Source of the DNA: an uncultured cyanobacterium
GTDB lineage: Bacteria; Cyanobacteriota; Cyanobacteriia; PCC-6307; Cyanobiaceae
Assembly (NCBI GenBank): GCA_903823115.1
Contig: CAIJRN010000030.1
Location: 1 to 62,864 of the forward strand
Reading direction: 5' to 3'
Length of the DNA: 62,864 nt
Below the pieces are notes generated by a model. It was given only the letters and a program-made list of their open reading frames with translations, made no database searches and was not told the origin of the DNA. How positions within the stretch are numbered: the first letter of the stretch is position 1; every line of letters starts with the position of its first letter. Positions 1-7,424 of the stretch are shown one piece after another. A program made the position numbers and the translations under genes.

Positions 1-1
1 G

Positions 2-1006
2 AGCACCCTGCAGCGCTGGCGGCGTCAGTTCACAGGTGATGGGGATGGCACTGATGGTCGTAAAGGCAGCCAGCGCCTGGTTTCTCACCGACTGAGCGAG
101 GAGGAACGCCAGCGGATCCTGCTCACCTGCAACCAGAGCGAGTTTTCAGCGTTGCCACCGGGTCAGATCGTGCCGGCGCTGGCCGATCGCGGGCTAGATA
201 TCGGCTCGGAGCGCAGCTTCTATCGGGTCCTCCATGTGAACGGCCAGGCCCATCGCCGTGGCCGTGCCAGGCCGCCCCAGGAGCCACGTCCGATGCCGCG
301 GCTGGAGGCCAGAGGAGCCAATGAGGTCTGGAGTTGGGACATCACGTATCTGCCCACCAGCGTCCGTGGCGTCTGGCTCTACCTCTATCTGGTGGTCGAC
401 GTCTGGAGCCGCAAAGTGGTGGCCTGGGATGTCGCCGATCGCGAGGAGGCCCAGATCGCCGCTGATCTCGTCAGTCGGGCCTGCCTGCGGGAGCGGATCA
501 GCAAGGGTCGCCGCCAGCGCTTGATCCTCCATGCCGACAACGGCAACGCCGTAGCCGAAGGCTTCCGCGAAGCGATTGCGGGCCGCCACCTTGGAAGTCC
601 GGCTGGAGGAGCTGGGTGTCCTGCGGTCGTTCTCCAGGCCGAGGGTGTCCAACGACAACCCCTACTCGGAGTCGTTGTTCCGCACCGTGAAATACCGGCC
701 GGACTACCCTCGGGGCCATTCCGCAGCGTGGAAGAGGCCTGCTCCTGGGCCTGTGCATTCGTGGACTGGTACAACCACCAGCACCGCCACAGCGGCATCC
801 GGTTCGTGACGCCCGATCAGCGCCACAGCGGTCAGGCCATTGCGATCTGCAGCCAACGAGCCCAGCTGTACGAACAGGCCCGTCAGCGTCATCCCCGCCG
901 CTGGAGCCGCAGCACACGCTGCTGGCGTCAGCCGGAGGTGGTCTGGATCACTCCACCACCTCCAGAAAACAGCATCATTCCGACTACGTTGGTGATGGCC
1001 GCCTGA
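2..1006 (+). pseudogene. IS3-family transposase (integrase core), 5' cut by window, frameshifted
   Basis: DDE transposase of the IS3 type, which would catalyse strand transfer of the insertion sequence. The frame is open from the first bases, so the true start lies left of the window. The first Asp is in WSWDITYL (338-340) and the second in HADNGN (536-538). The catalytic Glu of the SESLFRTVKY motif (669-671) is in another frame. About 25 extra bases after codon GNA (around 551-578) shift the frame, and one missing base near 713 restores it. The C-terminal integrase part (FVDWYNHQHRHSGIRF) is therefore back in the first frame. The joined product has a garbled ~50-residue middle without the catalytic Glu and is almost certainly inactive. 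Terminal inverted repeats were not identified. Family assignment is firm. Confidence 0.85.
551..578 (+). repeat. Small dispersed repeat, copy 1, inside the transposase
   Basis: A 28-bp segment beginning GTAGCCGAAGGCTTCCGC and ending AGCGATTG matches 25 of 28 bases of a second copy at 6688-6715 on the other strand. Removing about 25 bp here restores a conventional IS3 reading (NGNA followed by RAATLE). The segment therefore looks like an insertion into the gene. It contains a short palindrome, GCTTC-CGC-GAAGC. It resembles the small mobile dispersed repeats known from other cyanobacteria, though I cannot assign it to a named family. Confidence 0.7.
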
Positions 1007-1157
1007 TCCGCGGCAGTGGCGTCATCTTTCCTGGCAGTCACCGACCTGGCTGGCGGGAGCGCCCGGCAGGTGGTTGTGCCGGCCGAGGCCATCACCCAAG
1101 TGGCACCTCCCGCCGCGCTTGCGCCAACCTGAAGCACCTCTGCGCTGGCCCCAGCCG

Positions 1158-1355
1158 ATGACGGTGAACCCGGAGACGCTGGAGAAGCTGGGCCGCTTTC
1201 TTCTGCGCGGCCTGCGCATCGGCGCCAGCACGGTGGCAGTGGTGGAGCTGCTGCGCAACGACTGGACCGGCGGCATTAGTGCCGGGTTGGCCTGGCTGGT
1301 CTTCCTGCAGGTGGAGAGGCGGCTGCCGCCCCTCAGTCCGGAGCCTGAGGACTGA
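1158..1355 (+). CDS. Small hypothetical protein with one membrane-like segment
   Basis: A 65-residue product starting at the internal ATG (MTVNPETLEKLGRF). It has a basic amphipathic start, a hydrophobic stretch around residues 33-45 (GISAGLAWLVFLQ) and an acidic Pro-rich tail. I do not recognise the family. The upstream in-frame extension to 1074 looks like non-coding translation, so the later ATG is preferred. Its 3' end overlaps the convergent PPC-domain gene by about 23 bp. It could be a minor membrane protein or a chance frame. Confidence 0.45.
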   Translation: MTVNPETLEKLGRFLLRGLRIGASTVAVVELLRNDWTGGISAGLAWLVFLQVERRLPPLSPEPED

Positions 1356-1737
1356 TTTGCAGCTCGGCGTAACCCGTGGCCGGATCCAGCTCCCGGCGGA
1401 AGCGCCACTCGGGCAGCAGGCCGATCACCAGCTCGGCGGTGGTGCGCACCAGCGAGCCAGCGCAGAGGTGCCCGCCGATCACCGCGCCCCTGCTGTCTGC
1501 CACGGCAAGGTGCAGGTGGGCGCCATCGGGCGAGAGGGTGCCGGAGAGGCTGAGGATCTCCAGCTCGCCGTGGATCGCCGTTGCCTCAACCGCCCCCGCG
1601 AAGCGCAGCTGGGCCACCGACAGGCTGCCGACGGCGCTGATCACACAGCCGGCCTGCTCCTGCTGCTCGGCCATCCAGGCCTCCAGCGCCCTGCGCAGGT
1701 CGGTGCCCGGCTGGAGCCGCAGCGGCACCACTTTCAT
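1333..1737 (-). CDS. PPC/DUF296 domain protein (AT-hook-type DNA-binding family)
   Basis: A 134-residue single-domain protein. Features of the PPC (DUF296) fold are visible: LRPGTDLRRALEAW near the start, AGCVISAVGSLSVAQLRF, the central LSLSGTLSPDGAHLHLAVAD strand pair and GGHLCAGSLVRTTAELVI. In plants this domain is joined to AT-hooks. Bacterial forms like this one are stand-alone trimers of uncertain role. The start overlaps the stop of the upstream GNAT gene by 4 bp (ATGA), so the two are translationally coupled. Function is known only at family level. Confidence 0.8.
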   Translation of the reverse strand: MKVVPLRLQPGTDLRRALEAWMAEQQEQAGCVISAVGSLSVAQLRFAGAVEATAIHGELEILSLSGTLSPDGAHLHLAVADSRGAVIGGHLCAGSLVRTTAELVIGLLPEWRFRRELDPATGYAELQISPQAPD

Positions 1738-2198
1738 GGCTTCGGCCCCTCCACCAGGGCCTGGATCATCACCAGCGCATCGACATACCCCAGTTGCCGG
1801 TGGCGAAACGCCCCAGGCAGGGTTCCCACCACCTGAAAGCCGTTGTGCTGCCAGCAGCGGATGCCGGCGGTGTTCGTGCTCACCACCAGGTTGAACTGCA
1901 TCGCCCGGAACCCCAACCGTCGCGCCGCCTGCAGGGAGTGCTGGCAGAGGCGGCTCCCGATGCCCCGCCGGCGGCAGTGCTCGGCCACCACGTAGCCCGC
2001 GTTGGCCACATGGGCGCCGAGGGCGAGGGAGTTGGGCCTTAGGTAATACGTGCCCACCAGCGCACCGGTGGCATCCACAGCCACCATCACCGCCTGGCTC
2101 TGCTCCACCCAGGCCAGCTGGGCCTCGGCCTCGCTGATGGCCGGGTCATGGGGGAAGGTCTCCCCGGCGCGGAACACCGGCTCCAGCAGCGTCCACAC
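1734..2198 (-). CDS. GNAT-family N-acetyltransferase
   Basis: Acetyl-CoA-dependent acyltransferase of the GNAT superfamily; substrate unknown. The acetyl-CoA-binding motif A is CRRRGIGSRLCQHSL, followed by a conserved STNTAGIRCWQHNGF segment typical of phosphinothricin-acetyltransferase-like members. The annotated start is a GTG, but homology-like sequence (IRPFGPGDWPAVWTLLEP) continues upstream in frame to about 2237. No ATG, GTG or TTG lies between there and the TGA at 2262-2264; only CTG codons at 2237 and 2258 could serve. Either the start is non-canonical or the original start has been lost. It is 4-bp coupled to the downstream PPC gene. Confidence 0.8.
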   Translation of the reverse strand: MWTLLEPVFRAGETFPHDPAISEAEAQLAWVEQSQAVMVAVDATGALVGTYYLRPNSLALGAHVANAGYVVAEHCRRRGIGSRLCQHSLQAARRLGFRAMQFNLVVSTNTAGIRCWQHNGFQVVGTLPGAFRHRQLGYVDALVMIQALVEGPKP

Positions 2199-2298
2199 CG
2201 CCGGCCAGTCGCCGGGCCCAAAGGGACGGATCTGCAGTGGCGATGGAGCGGGAGTCAGAGATCAGGAGCACTGCCATGGTGATTGTCACCCCAACAGG

Positions 2299-2322
2299 AA
2301 GGCGCCCCGTGGGGGGCGCCTT
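2299..2322. terminator. Hairpin, 10-bp perfect stem
   Basis: AAGGCGCCCC and GGGGCGCCTT flank the loop GTGG. It lies upstream of the leftward GNAT gene. No T-run follows on the plus strand, so it may be a terminator for a gene no longer present or a structured leader. Confidence 0.45.
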
Positions 2323-2916
2323 AGCACCGGTTGCGGCTGTCAACTCCTCACACCAAGGACTGCCGGTCGGGTGTCTGTGGTTCACGCATGCCCTGTCTGG
2401 GGCCTGGCAGGGAAGGAAAGGAGATCACGTCTGGGAGAAAAGATGCTCGAGGCTTGACCTTCTCGGTTGTGATCCCGGCTCGGGTTATCCAGCCCTGAGG
2501 TTCAACACGCGGGAAATAGGACTGGCATATGGCTCTCTGCTGCTACGGGATGACGCTCGCGCCGCGTCACCGAGCTCACCTGTTGTGTGTCGCATCGTTG
2601 GCGCACCTCCGCTGTACGCACCGGCTCGGGTGATCCCTGGCCGGACTCTGTTGGAGGGTGAGGGTCGGGTTGGCTGCCGGGCCTCCCCTCAACTTCAAAA
2701 TACGCCTTCTGGCCCATGGTGGGGACTGGCAGGTTCCTGTTTCCGTACCTCCTTAACCCCAGTCAGCGCAACGATTCTGAGGCGGACCACTCCTTCTCTG
2801 GAGTCTGCAGAGCCGACGGTTTGATGCGCTGGGCGCATGGATTTGCGGACTGCTGCATCAGCACGGCAACCTGAAGCCTGCTCGGGCCATCCCTGCGAGC
2901 CAACCCGCTGATTGCC
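2323..2916. other. 594-bp gap without a convincing gene
   Basis: Frames here have poor codon character and no recognised domain. The only notable string is the 11-mer ACTCCTCACAC at 2343-2353, identical to the single-stranded core of the cyanobacterial sRNA Yfr1, but without the expected downstream T-tailed hairpin. The promoter of the DUF4236 gene presumably lies in the last 100 bp. Confidence 0.5.
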
Positions 2917-3471
2917 ATGGGCTTTCGCTTCCGCCGCTCCGCCCGCCTGGGTCCACTGAGGTTCAACTTTTCCAGCAGCGGACTGAGCTCGATCTCCGTC
3001 GGCGGGCGCGGGGCTTCCTTCAACATCCCAGTGAGCCGTAGCGGCGGCCCCCGCACCACCGTGGGGCTGCCGGGCACGGGCCTGAGCTGGAGCGTGGAGC
3101 ACACCCCGGACCGTCCCGCTGCCATCCCCGCCGGACCGGCCGAGGGCCTGCCCAACAGCCGCCGGCTGCGGCCGGGCCAGCTCGATGCCCTCAAGCAATC
3201 GCTGCTGAGAGTGCTTCACCAGGAGCTTTTTGCAGCCGGCTCCCCAGGGGAGCAGTTGTGGGACCACGGCCTGATGAGCCGCCAGCTCGCCGATGGTTCC
3301 CTCGGTGCGCGAAGCACAGGCCTGTTGGCGCTGATCGAGACGCCGGAAGCGATGGAGGCCTACCTGCTGCGGGCCCAGGGCCAGGACGATGCCAAACGCC
3401 GGGCTCAGCGCTGCATCACGGCCGTGCAGGAAGCCACACGGCTGGCTGCTGGCCGGGGCTGGCTTCCTTGA
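2917..3471 (+). CDS. DUF4236 domain protein
   Basis: A 184-residue protein with the N-terminal DUF4236 signature: a start of FRFRRSARLGP, then FNFSSSGLSSISVGGRG and the Gly-rich TVGLPGTGLSW at about residue 50. The domain is found at the N-terminus of many small bacterial proteins and its role is unknown. The rest (residues 70-184) is Arg/Leu-rich and probably helical (LRPGQLDALKQSLLRVLHQEL). A decayed paralogue with the same N- and C-terminal segments lies at 13369-13720. It is followed at about 100 bp by the HicB-like gene on the same strand. Confidence 0.75.
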   Translation: MGFRFRRSARLGPLRFNFSSSGLSSISVGGRGASFNIPVSRSGGPRTTVGLPGTGLSWSVEHTPDRPAAIPAGPAEGLPNSRRLRPGQLDALKQSLLRVLHQELFAAGSPGEQLWDHGLMSRQLADGSLGARSTGLLALIETPEAMEAYLLRAQGQDDAKRRAQRCITAVQEATRLAAGRGWLP

Positions 3472-3578
3472 GACGGCAAGGGCGGGTGCCCGCAGGGCCG
3501 GTTCCCCGTATCCGGCCGCACCTGCGCTCTCGCCTCGGCAGGCCAAGGATGGAGCCGGAAAGAAGGAGTTACCCCCGC

Positions 3579-3824
3579 ATGCGTGAGGTCGTGTTCCGCC
3601 TGGAGGCTGAGCGTCCCGGCCACCTGGAAGCCCAGGCCGAGTCCCTGCCCATCCGCATCACCGCCCCGACGCTGGAGGAGCTGCAGCACGAGGCCCGTGA
3701 GGCCCTGATCGAGCATCTGGGGCCGGCCCATGGCACGGTTCGAGTGAGGGTGCGCCGCGACCCCGGTACTGCCGTCAGCAGCATCCGGCCTGCGGGCCGC
3801 CGCCTTGCCGCTCTGTGCCGCTGA
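3579..3824 (+). CDS. HicB-like small protein
   Basis: An 81-residue product starting MREVVFRLEAERPG, preceded by a good ribosome-binding site (GAAGGAG at 3563-3569, 9 bp spacing), which decides this start over the longer frame. The core EAQAESLPIRITAPTLEELQHEAREALIEH resembles the HicB partial RNase H-like fold, in which a strand pair is followed by a helix rich in Glu and Ala. No HicA-like toxin is adjacent, so it may be an orphan HicB-type protein rather than half of a toxin-antitoxin pair. The 15-residue Arg-rich tail is unrelated to the fold. Confidence 0.6.
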   Translation: MREVVFRLEAERPGHLEAQAESLPIRITAPTLEELQHEAREALIEHLGPAHGTVRVRVRRDPGTAVSSIRPAGRRLAALCR

Positions 3825-3870
3825 TCCCGGCAGCTGCTTCCACGATGGGAGCAATCCGCCAGGACTGACC

Positions 3871-4167
3871 ATGAAAGTGATCGTCGATCTGTGCGTGGTG
3901 CCGATCGGGGTGGGTGTGCACCTGGCCCCTTACATCGCTGCCTGCGAGAAGGTGCTCACCGAAGCCGGCCTCAAGATCCAGCTGCACCCCAACGGCACGG
4001 CGATCGAGGGCGAGTGGGAGCCGGTGTTCGCCGCGATGGCGGCCTGCCACCAGGCGGTCCACGCCATGGGCTGCCCCCGCATCTATACGACCGTGAAGAT
4101 CAACACCCGCACGGACAAGGACCAGACCCTGGAAGACAAGGTGGCCAGCGTGCAGGCGCTGCTCTGA
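3871..4167 (+). CDS. Thiamine-binding/MTH1187 family protein (DUF77)
   Basis: A 98-residue ferredoxin-like fold protein of the MTH1187/YkoF-related family. Motifs visible: VDLCVVPIGVGVHLAPYIA at the start, GTAIEGEWEPVFAAMAACH in the middle and RIYTTVKINTRTDK near the end. Family members bind thiamine or related small molecules and form oligomers. Here the ligand is inferred from the family only. The upstream in-frame extension to 3805 was rejected as it lacks family similarity. The stop codon overlaps the start of the DUF924 gene by 1 bp, so the two are co-transcribed. Confidence 0.8.
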   Translation: MKVIVDLCVVPIGVGVHLAPYIAACEKVLTEAGLKIQLHPNGTAIEGEWEPVFAAMAACHQAVHAMGCPRIYTTVKINTRTDKDQTLEDKVASVQALL

Positions 4168-4724
4168 TGGAAGGCCAGCGGGACCAGGCCAGCGAGGTGC
4201 TGGACTTCTGGTTCGTGCAGAGCCGGCCGCGCCAGTGGTTCGCCAAGGACCCGGCCTTTGATGCCCTTCTGTGGGAACGGTTCCTGAGCCAGACGCGGCG
4301 GGCACTCAGCGGTGAGCTCGACGCCTGGGGCACGGAAGCGGCCGGTGGGCTGGCGCTGGTGCTGCTGCTGGATCAGTTCCCACGCCAGATCTGGCGCGAC
4401 ACCGCCATGGCCTTCGCTGGCGATCCCCAGGCCCTGGCTGAGAGTTTGCGGGCGGTGGAGCGCGGCTGGCCGGAGGCGGAGCCCGAGCAGGCTCGCCGGC
4501 AGTTCTGGCTGATGCCGCTGATGCACGCGGAAGACCTGGCGGTGCAGGAGGCCGCGCTGCCGCTGTTTGAGCGGTTCACTGATTCCCGTACCGCCGATTT
4601 CGCCCGCCGACACCGGGATGTGATCGCCCGCTTTGGCCGCTTCCCCCACCGCAACGCGCTCCTGGGACGGGTGTCGAACGCGGAGGAGCTGGCCTTTCTG
4701 CAGACGCCGGGCTCCCGCTTCTGA
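4167..4724 (+). CDS. DUF924 family protein
   Basis: A 185-residue all-helical protein of the DUF924 family (tetratricopeptide-like fold). Hallmarks: VLDFWF at residues 11-16, WFAKDPAFDALL, the strongly conserved LALVLLLDQFPRQIWRDT segment, FWLMPLMHAEDLAVQE and HRDVIARFGRFPHRNALLGR. The biochemical role is unknown. ATG at 4167 overlaps the TGA of the upstream gene, indicating translational coupling. Confidence 0.88.
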   Translation: MEGQRDQASEVLDFWFVQSRPRQWFAKDPAFDALLWERFLSQTRRALSGELDAWGTEAAGGLALVLLLDQFPRQIWRDTAMAFAGDPQALAESLRAVERGWPEAEPEQARRQFWLMPLMHAEDLAVQEAALPLFERFTDSRTADFARRHRDVIARFGRFPHRNALLGRVSNAEELAFLQTPGSRF

Positions 4725-4730
4725 AGCAGC

Positions 4731-5015
4731 TCAGCGCTCAGCGGGGGAAGGAGGCGGCAGCCACTGGGGTTCACAAGGCTGCCAGCCCTGCTGGCGCTTC
4801 TGGGCCCAGAGCTTGATCGCCTGCTCGCGGGTCAGCTCCCTGCGCTTCTTGAGCAGCGGCGGCTCACCGCCGGTCATCACCTCCCCGAAGGTCACCTCCA
4901 GGCTCTGGCTCCAGCGGTCGTAGCGCCTTGGCCTGAAGTGCAGCACCTGGCGGCCGTCGCTCAGCCAGCCCTCCCGGGGTGAAAGCGGTGGATTCTTCTG
5001 GTCACCAACGTGCAT
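4731..5015 (-). CDS. DUF1651 family protein
   Basis: A 94-residue basic protein of the cyanobacterial DUF1651 family. Visible family features are EGWLSDGRQVLHFRP, the central GGEPPLLKKRRELTREQAI and WAQKRQQGWQPCEPQW at the C-terminus. The start MHVGDQKN is chosen because sequence further upstream is Arg/Ala-rich non-family translation. Function is unknown. The Cys-containing gene at 5023-5310 lies 7 bp upstream, so the two probably form one transcript. Confidence 0.75.
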   Translation of the reverse strand: MHVGDQKNPPLSPREGWLSDGRQVLHFRPRRYDRWSQSLEVTFGEVMTGGEPPLLKKRRELTREQAIKLWAQKRQQGWQPCEPQWLPPPSPAER

Positions 5016-5022
5016 GGGCCGC

Positions 5023-5310
5023 TCAGGCCACCTCCGGCGCCCAGCCCTTCTGGCGCACCATGTCGTCCGTCCAGCCCTGGCAGCGGTGGGTGAGGTGCTC
5101 GCCATGGGCGATCAGGCCCTGCTGCAGCTGGCAGGTAAGCAGGGGAATGCAGTTCACCCCAGCGTGGTGGCGGAACCAGTGGCAGGTCATGCAGACCTTG
5201 CGGCTGCGGGTCTTGAGCAGCACGGCCTCATCGAGATAGGGCCAGTCCTCGATCTCCTCCTTGCGGGAGGCCTGCAGACGGGAGAGCGGGACCGGCACCA
5301 TGACAACCAT
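5023..5310 (-). CDS. Small Cys/His-rich conserved hypothetical
   Basis: A 95-residue protein whose second half contains CMTCHWFRHH, then single Cys residues at about 10-12 residue spacing (NCIPLL, TCQLQ, HRCQGW), an arrangement suited to binding a metal ion. No named family is recognised. Two ATGs are close together (MVVMVPV); the first is used. It sits directly upstream of the DUF1651 gene on the same strand. Confidence 0.6.
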   Translation of the reverse strand: MVVMVPVPLSRLQASRKEEIEDWPYLDEAVLLKTRSRKVCMTCHWFRHHAGVNCIPLLTCQLQQGLIAHGEHLTHRCQGWTDDMVRQKGWAPEVA

Positions 5311-5359
5311 GACAGACGTACACCTGTACTAGCGTGGGATGTGCTTCGGCGCCAGGGAC

Positions 5360-5707
5360 TCAGTCGCTGCTCGCCTGAGGCTGATCCGCTGGGCGCACCT
5401 CCCGGTGCGACACCAGGAAGGTCTCAATCCAGTCGTGGTGGCACTTCTGGTTGATCCGATCGGCGATGGTGGCTGCGGCCTCGGGCACCTGGAAGCGTTT
5501 GCGGAAGGCCCGGGTGAGGCTCTCCAGCAGTGGCCGGGGCAGGGCCCGCAGGGTGCTGTGGAGGTGCTGGATCGTCTCGGCATCGAGGGGCACCTGGCCG
5601 AGGTCGGCCGGGGCTGATGGCGGTGGCGTCGGGGCCGTGCTCTGGGTGCGACCCTGAGCCGGGGAAGCAGCGGCGGCGGGGGGAGAACCAGCCGACGGTC
5701 GGCCCAC
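5360..5707 (-). CDS. Conserved hypothetical, helical C-terminal domain
   Basis: A 115-residue product. Residues 1-35 are low-complexity Ala/Pro/Ser. Residues 36-105 form a clean amphipathic block (DAETIQHLHSTLRALPRPLLE, FRKRFQVPEAAATIADRI, HHDWIETFLVSHR) with convincing codon use. The start is uncertain because of the low-complexity lead. It lies immediately downstream of a decayed DUF2493-like frame on the same strand. I do not recognise a function. Confidence 0.5.
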   Translation of the reverse strand: MGRPSAGSPPAAAASPAQGRTQSTAPTPPPSAPADLGQVPLDAETIQHLHSTLRALPRPLLESLTRAFRKRFQVPEAAATIADRINQKCHHDWIETFLVSHREVRPADQPQASSD

Positions 5708-5723
5708 CTTTGGCCGCTGCCCG

Positions 5724-5955
5724 CACGGCCGATGGCGCGATCAGCGCCACGGGCCCCGCCATGAAGCAGCAGATGGACAGGCCGGCCACCGCTGCGCTGG
5801 AGCAGGGCGGCAGCGATGCGCTCCTGGGGCCAGACGAGATCACGACCACCGGCAGCGACGATGACGACCGAGCAATGGGCCAGCACCGGCGGCGGCAGGA
5901 GAGCGGGAAGCGGCAATGCAGCGGCCTGGGCCACTGCAGCAGAGGACAAGCTCAT
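5724..5955 (-). pseudogene. Possible decayed DUF2493/SLOG-type gene
   Basis: On the minus strand one frame reads VVIVAAGGRDLVWPQERIAA and then HLLLHGGARGADRAIGRA, which matches the strand-turn and GGARGAD signature of the DUF2493 (SLOG, YspA-like) nucleotide-binding family. The expected next strand (AAKGGPTVGWFSP) is found in a different frame from about 5725. The gene therefore appears frameshifted and truncated. The N-terminus MSLSSAAVAQ is not family-like. This is an inference from motif order only. Confidence 0.35.
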
Positions 5956-6067
5956 GGGCTACAGAGCAAACGAACGGGGCAAGTTGTCTGGGGATTTCGT
6001 TGCCGCAGGCGATGGGCTCGTGGCCTTTGGCGCAGTCCTTATTTTAGCTGTACAAGCGCACCATTGA

Positions 6068-6417
6068 GCGAGCGGGATCGCTGCGGGGCAGTGGATCTGC
6101 CCGAAACCCCGCCACCACCGCCGGGCCGATCAGGTTGATAACCAATGCAGCCAGATTCGCTCCAAATCGACCGGTGCCCGCGCAGTCGCGCGAGGAAATC
6201 TTGAGCCTCACCCCGACACCCCGACGGCTGCCAGCCGCCCGGCCACCGCAGCCGCGGGAGAGCAACCATGCCCGCCACCCCCACATCGGCCCCGGAGCGG
6301 AGGGCGGCGGCGGCTGGCCGATGTACGCCACGGCGCAGCCGTGGCACGCTGAAGGACGGCCGCTGTCGCACCGGGAGGTGCGCTCAACGAATCCGACCGG
6401 AGCCCTGCGGTGTCTGC
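6068..6417. other. 350-bp gap, nothing convincing
   Basis: No frame with domain character was seen on either strand, and no strong hairpin with a T-run. It lies downstream of the interrupted gene at 6418-6828. Confidence 0.4.
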
Positions 6418-6828
6418 TCAGCCCCAGGGAACGTCCAGGAACTCCACCAGCAGCACGCCCCTGTGGGTGCCATGGATCTTCACCAGGCCCGCCTTGGCGG
6501 CCTGCTCCATCCCGGCGCGCTCCTTGCGCACCTGCTCGGCGCTGGCGAGCACCCGCACCCAGCCACCGGTCATGAAGTCCTCGCTGCCCGTCTCGAAAAC
6601 CTGCAGCCGTCGATGCTGGTTGCTGTTGCGTTCGTAATACAGGCCCCCGCCGGTGGGATCCGTTCCCTCCGCCCACACCTGATCCACCAACCGCTGCGCG
6701 GAAGCCTGCGGCTACAGCTTCCCGATCGCCAGTGGGTCCTGTGCCGCTGCGTCAATGGCCTCACCATCAAGCACCAGCGGGTTGCCCGGGTCCTCACGGT
6801 TGTCAGAAATGATCAATCGGTCGCCCAT
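6418..6828 (-). pseudogene. Conserved hypothetical interrupted by an in-frame stop within a 24-bp repeat insertion
   Basis: The intact reading starts at ATG 6828 (MGDRLIISDNREDPG), preceded by GAGGAG at a proper distance. It runs 38 codons to AIGKL, meets TAG inside the dispersed repeat (6688-6715), and continues in the same frame as LVDQVWAEGTDPTGGGLYYE to FLDVPWG. Excising 24 bp gives GKLLVDQVW without a frame change, so the repeat most likely inserted in a live gene of about 128 codons. The downstream 90-residue part could still start from TTG/GTG at 6690-6693. The second half (SEDFMTGGWVRVLAS, LVKIHGTHRGVLLVEFLDV) looks like a well-kept small cyanobacterial protein of unknown function. 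Confidence 0.7.
6688..6715 (-). repeat. Small dispersed repeat, copy 2
   Basis: On the minus strand it begins GTAGCCGCAGGCTTCCGC and ends AGCGGTTG. It differs from copy 1 (551-578) at three of 28 positions (A/C, A/C, A/G). Its TAG lies in the reading frame of the host gene and ends translation after 38 codons. Confidence 0.7.
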
Positions 6829-7076
6829 GAAAGGGTTCTCCTCAGCCCCTTCCTGTCGCCTGATGAGGCCGCATCGGTCAATCCAGCGATGGTGCTCCTC
6901 AGTCTGGCTGCGGATCAGCTCTCAGCCCCAACCAGCACCGGCTCAGCCGTCTCCCCTGAACCCTCCGGTCCGGGTCTCAAGCAGATCCCACAGCGGTCTG
7001 CAGCGTGGAGACCGGCCCGCTGGTGCCGCCAAACGGACTAACATGACGTAAGTCCTGCCGTGAGGCGCCGCTTGCC

Positions 7077-7424
7077 ATGGCTGTCAGTCCTTACCGCGTC
7101 ACACCGACCCGGATCGGTAACTCCTCCGGCCTGCGGCTGCCGGCAGCCTTCTACCGGGACCATCCCCAGTTCGCCGGAGCCGCCGGCCAAGTGGAGGTGC
7201 TGGACAACAGCACGCTGTTGCTACGCCTGGAGCCAGAAGAGCAGCAGCAGGGCGAGGCAGAAGAAGACACTCTGATGCTCGGGCTGTTCCTCGATTTCCT
7301 CAGCCGACAGGCACTGACGGCCGATCAGGGCCCTGTGCTCTACACGGAAGCGATGGCGGCAGACGACGACGAGCTGCTGGCCGGCGTGACGGTTGACGCC
7401 GCAGGCGAGCCGCTCGGGGCATGA
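7077..7424 (+). CDS. AbrB/MazE-like (PrlF-type) antitoxin
   Basis: A 115-residue protein. Residues 7-55 form a swapped-hairpin AbrB-type DNA-binding domain (TRIGNSSGLRLPAAFY, then GQVEVLDNSTLLLRL). The acidic remainder (EEQQQGEAEEDT) probably masks the toxin. The last codons overlap the toxin start by 4 bp (ATGA), the usual toxin-antitoxin arrangement. By analogy with PrlF-YhaV it should bind its own promoter, and 7030-7076 would hold the operator; no clear inverted repeat was seen there. Confidence 0.7.
   Translation: MAVSPYRVTPTRIGNSSGLRLPAAFYRDHPQFAGAAGQVEVLDNSTLLLRLEPEEQQQGEAEEDTLMLGLFLDFLSRQALTADQGPVLYTEAMAADDDELLAGVTVDAAGEPLGA

Noticed and set aside
5954-6067. A 37-codon plus-strand ORF (MGYRANERGKLSGDF...) ending in a hydrophobic segment
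   Set aside because: No ribosome-binding site, no recognised family, and it overlaps the start of the minus-strand DUF2493-like remnant. It could still be a small membrane peptide.
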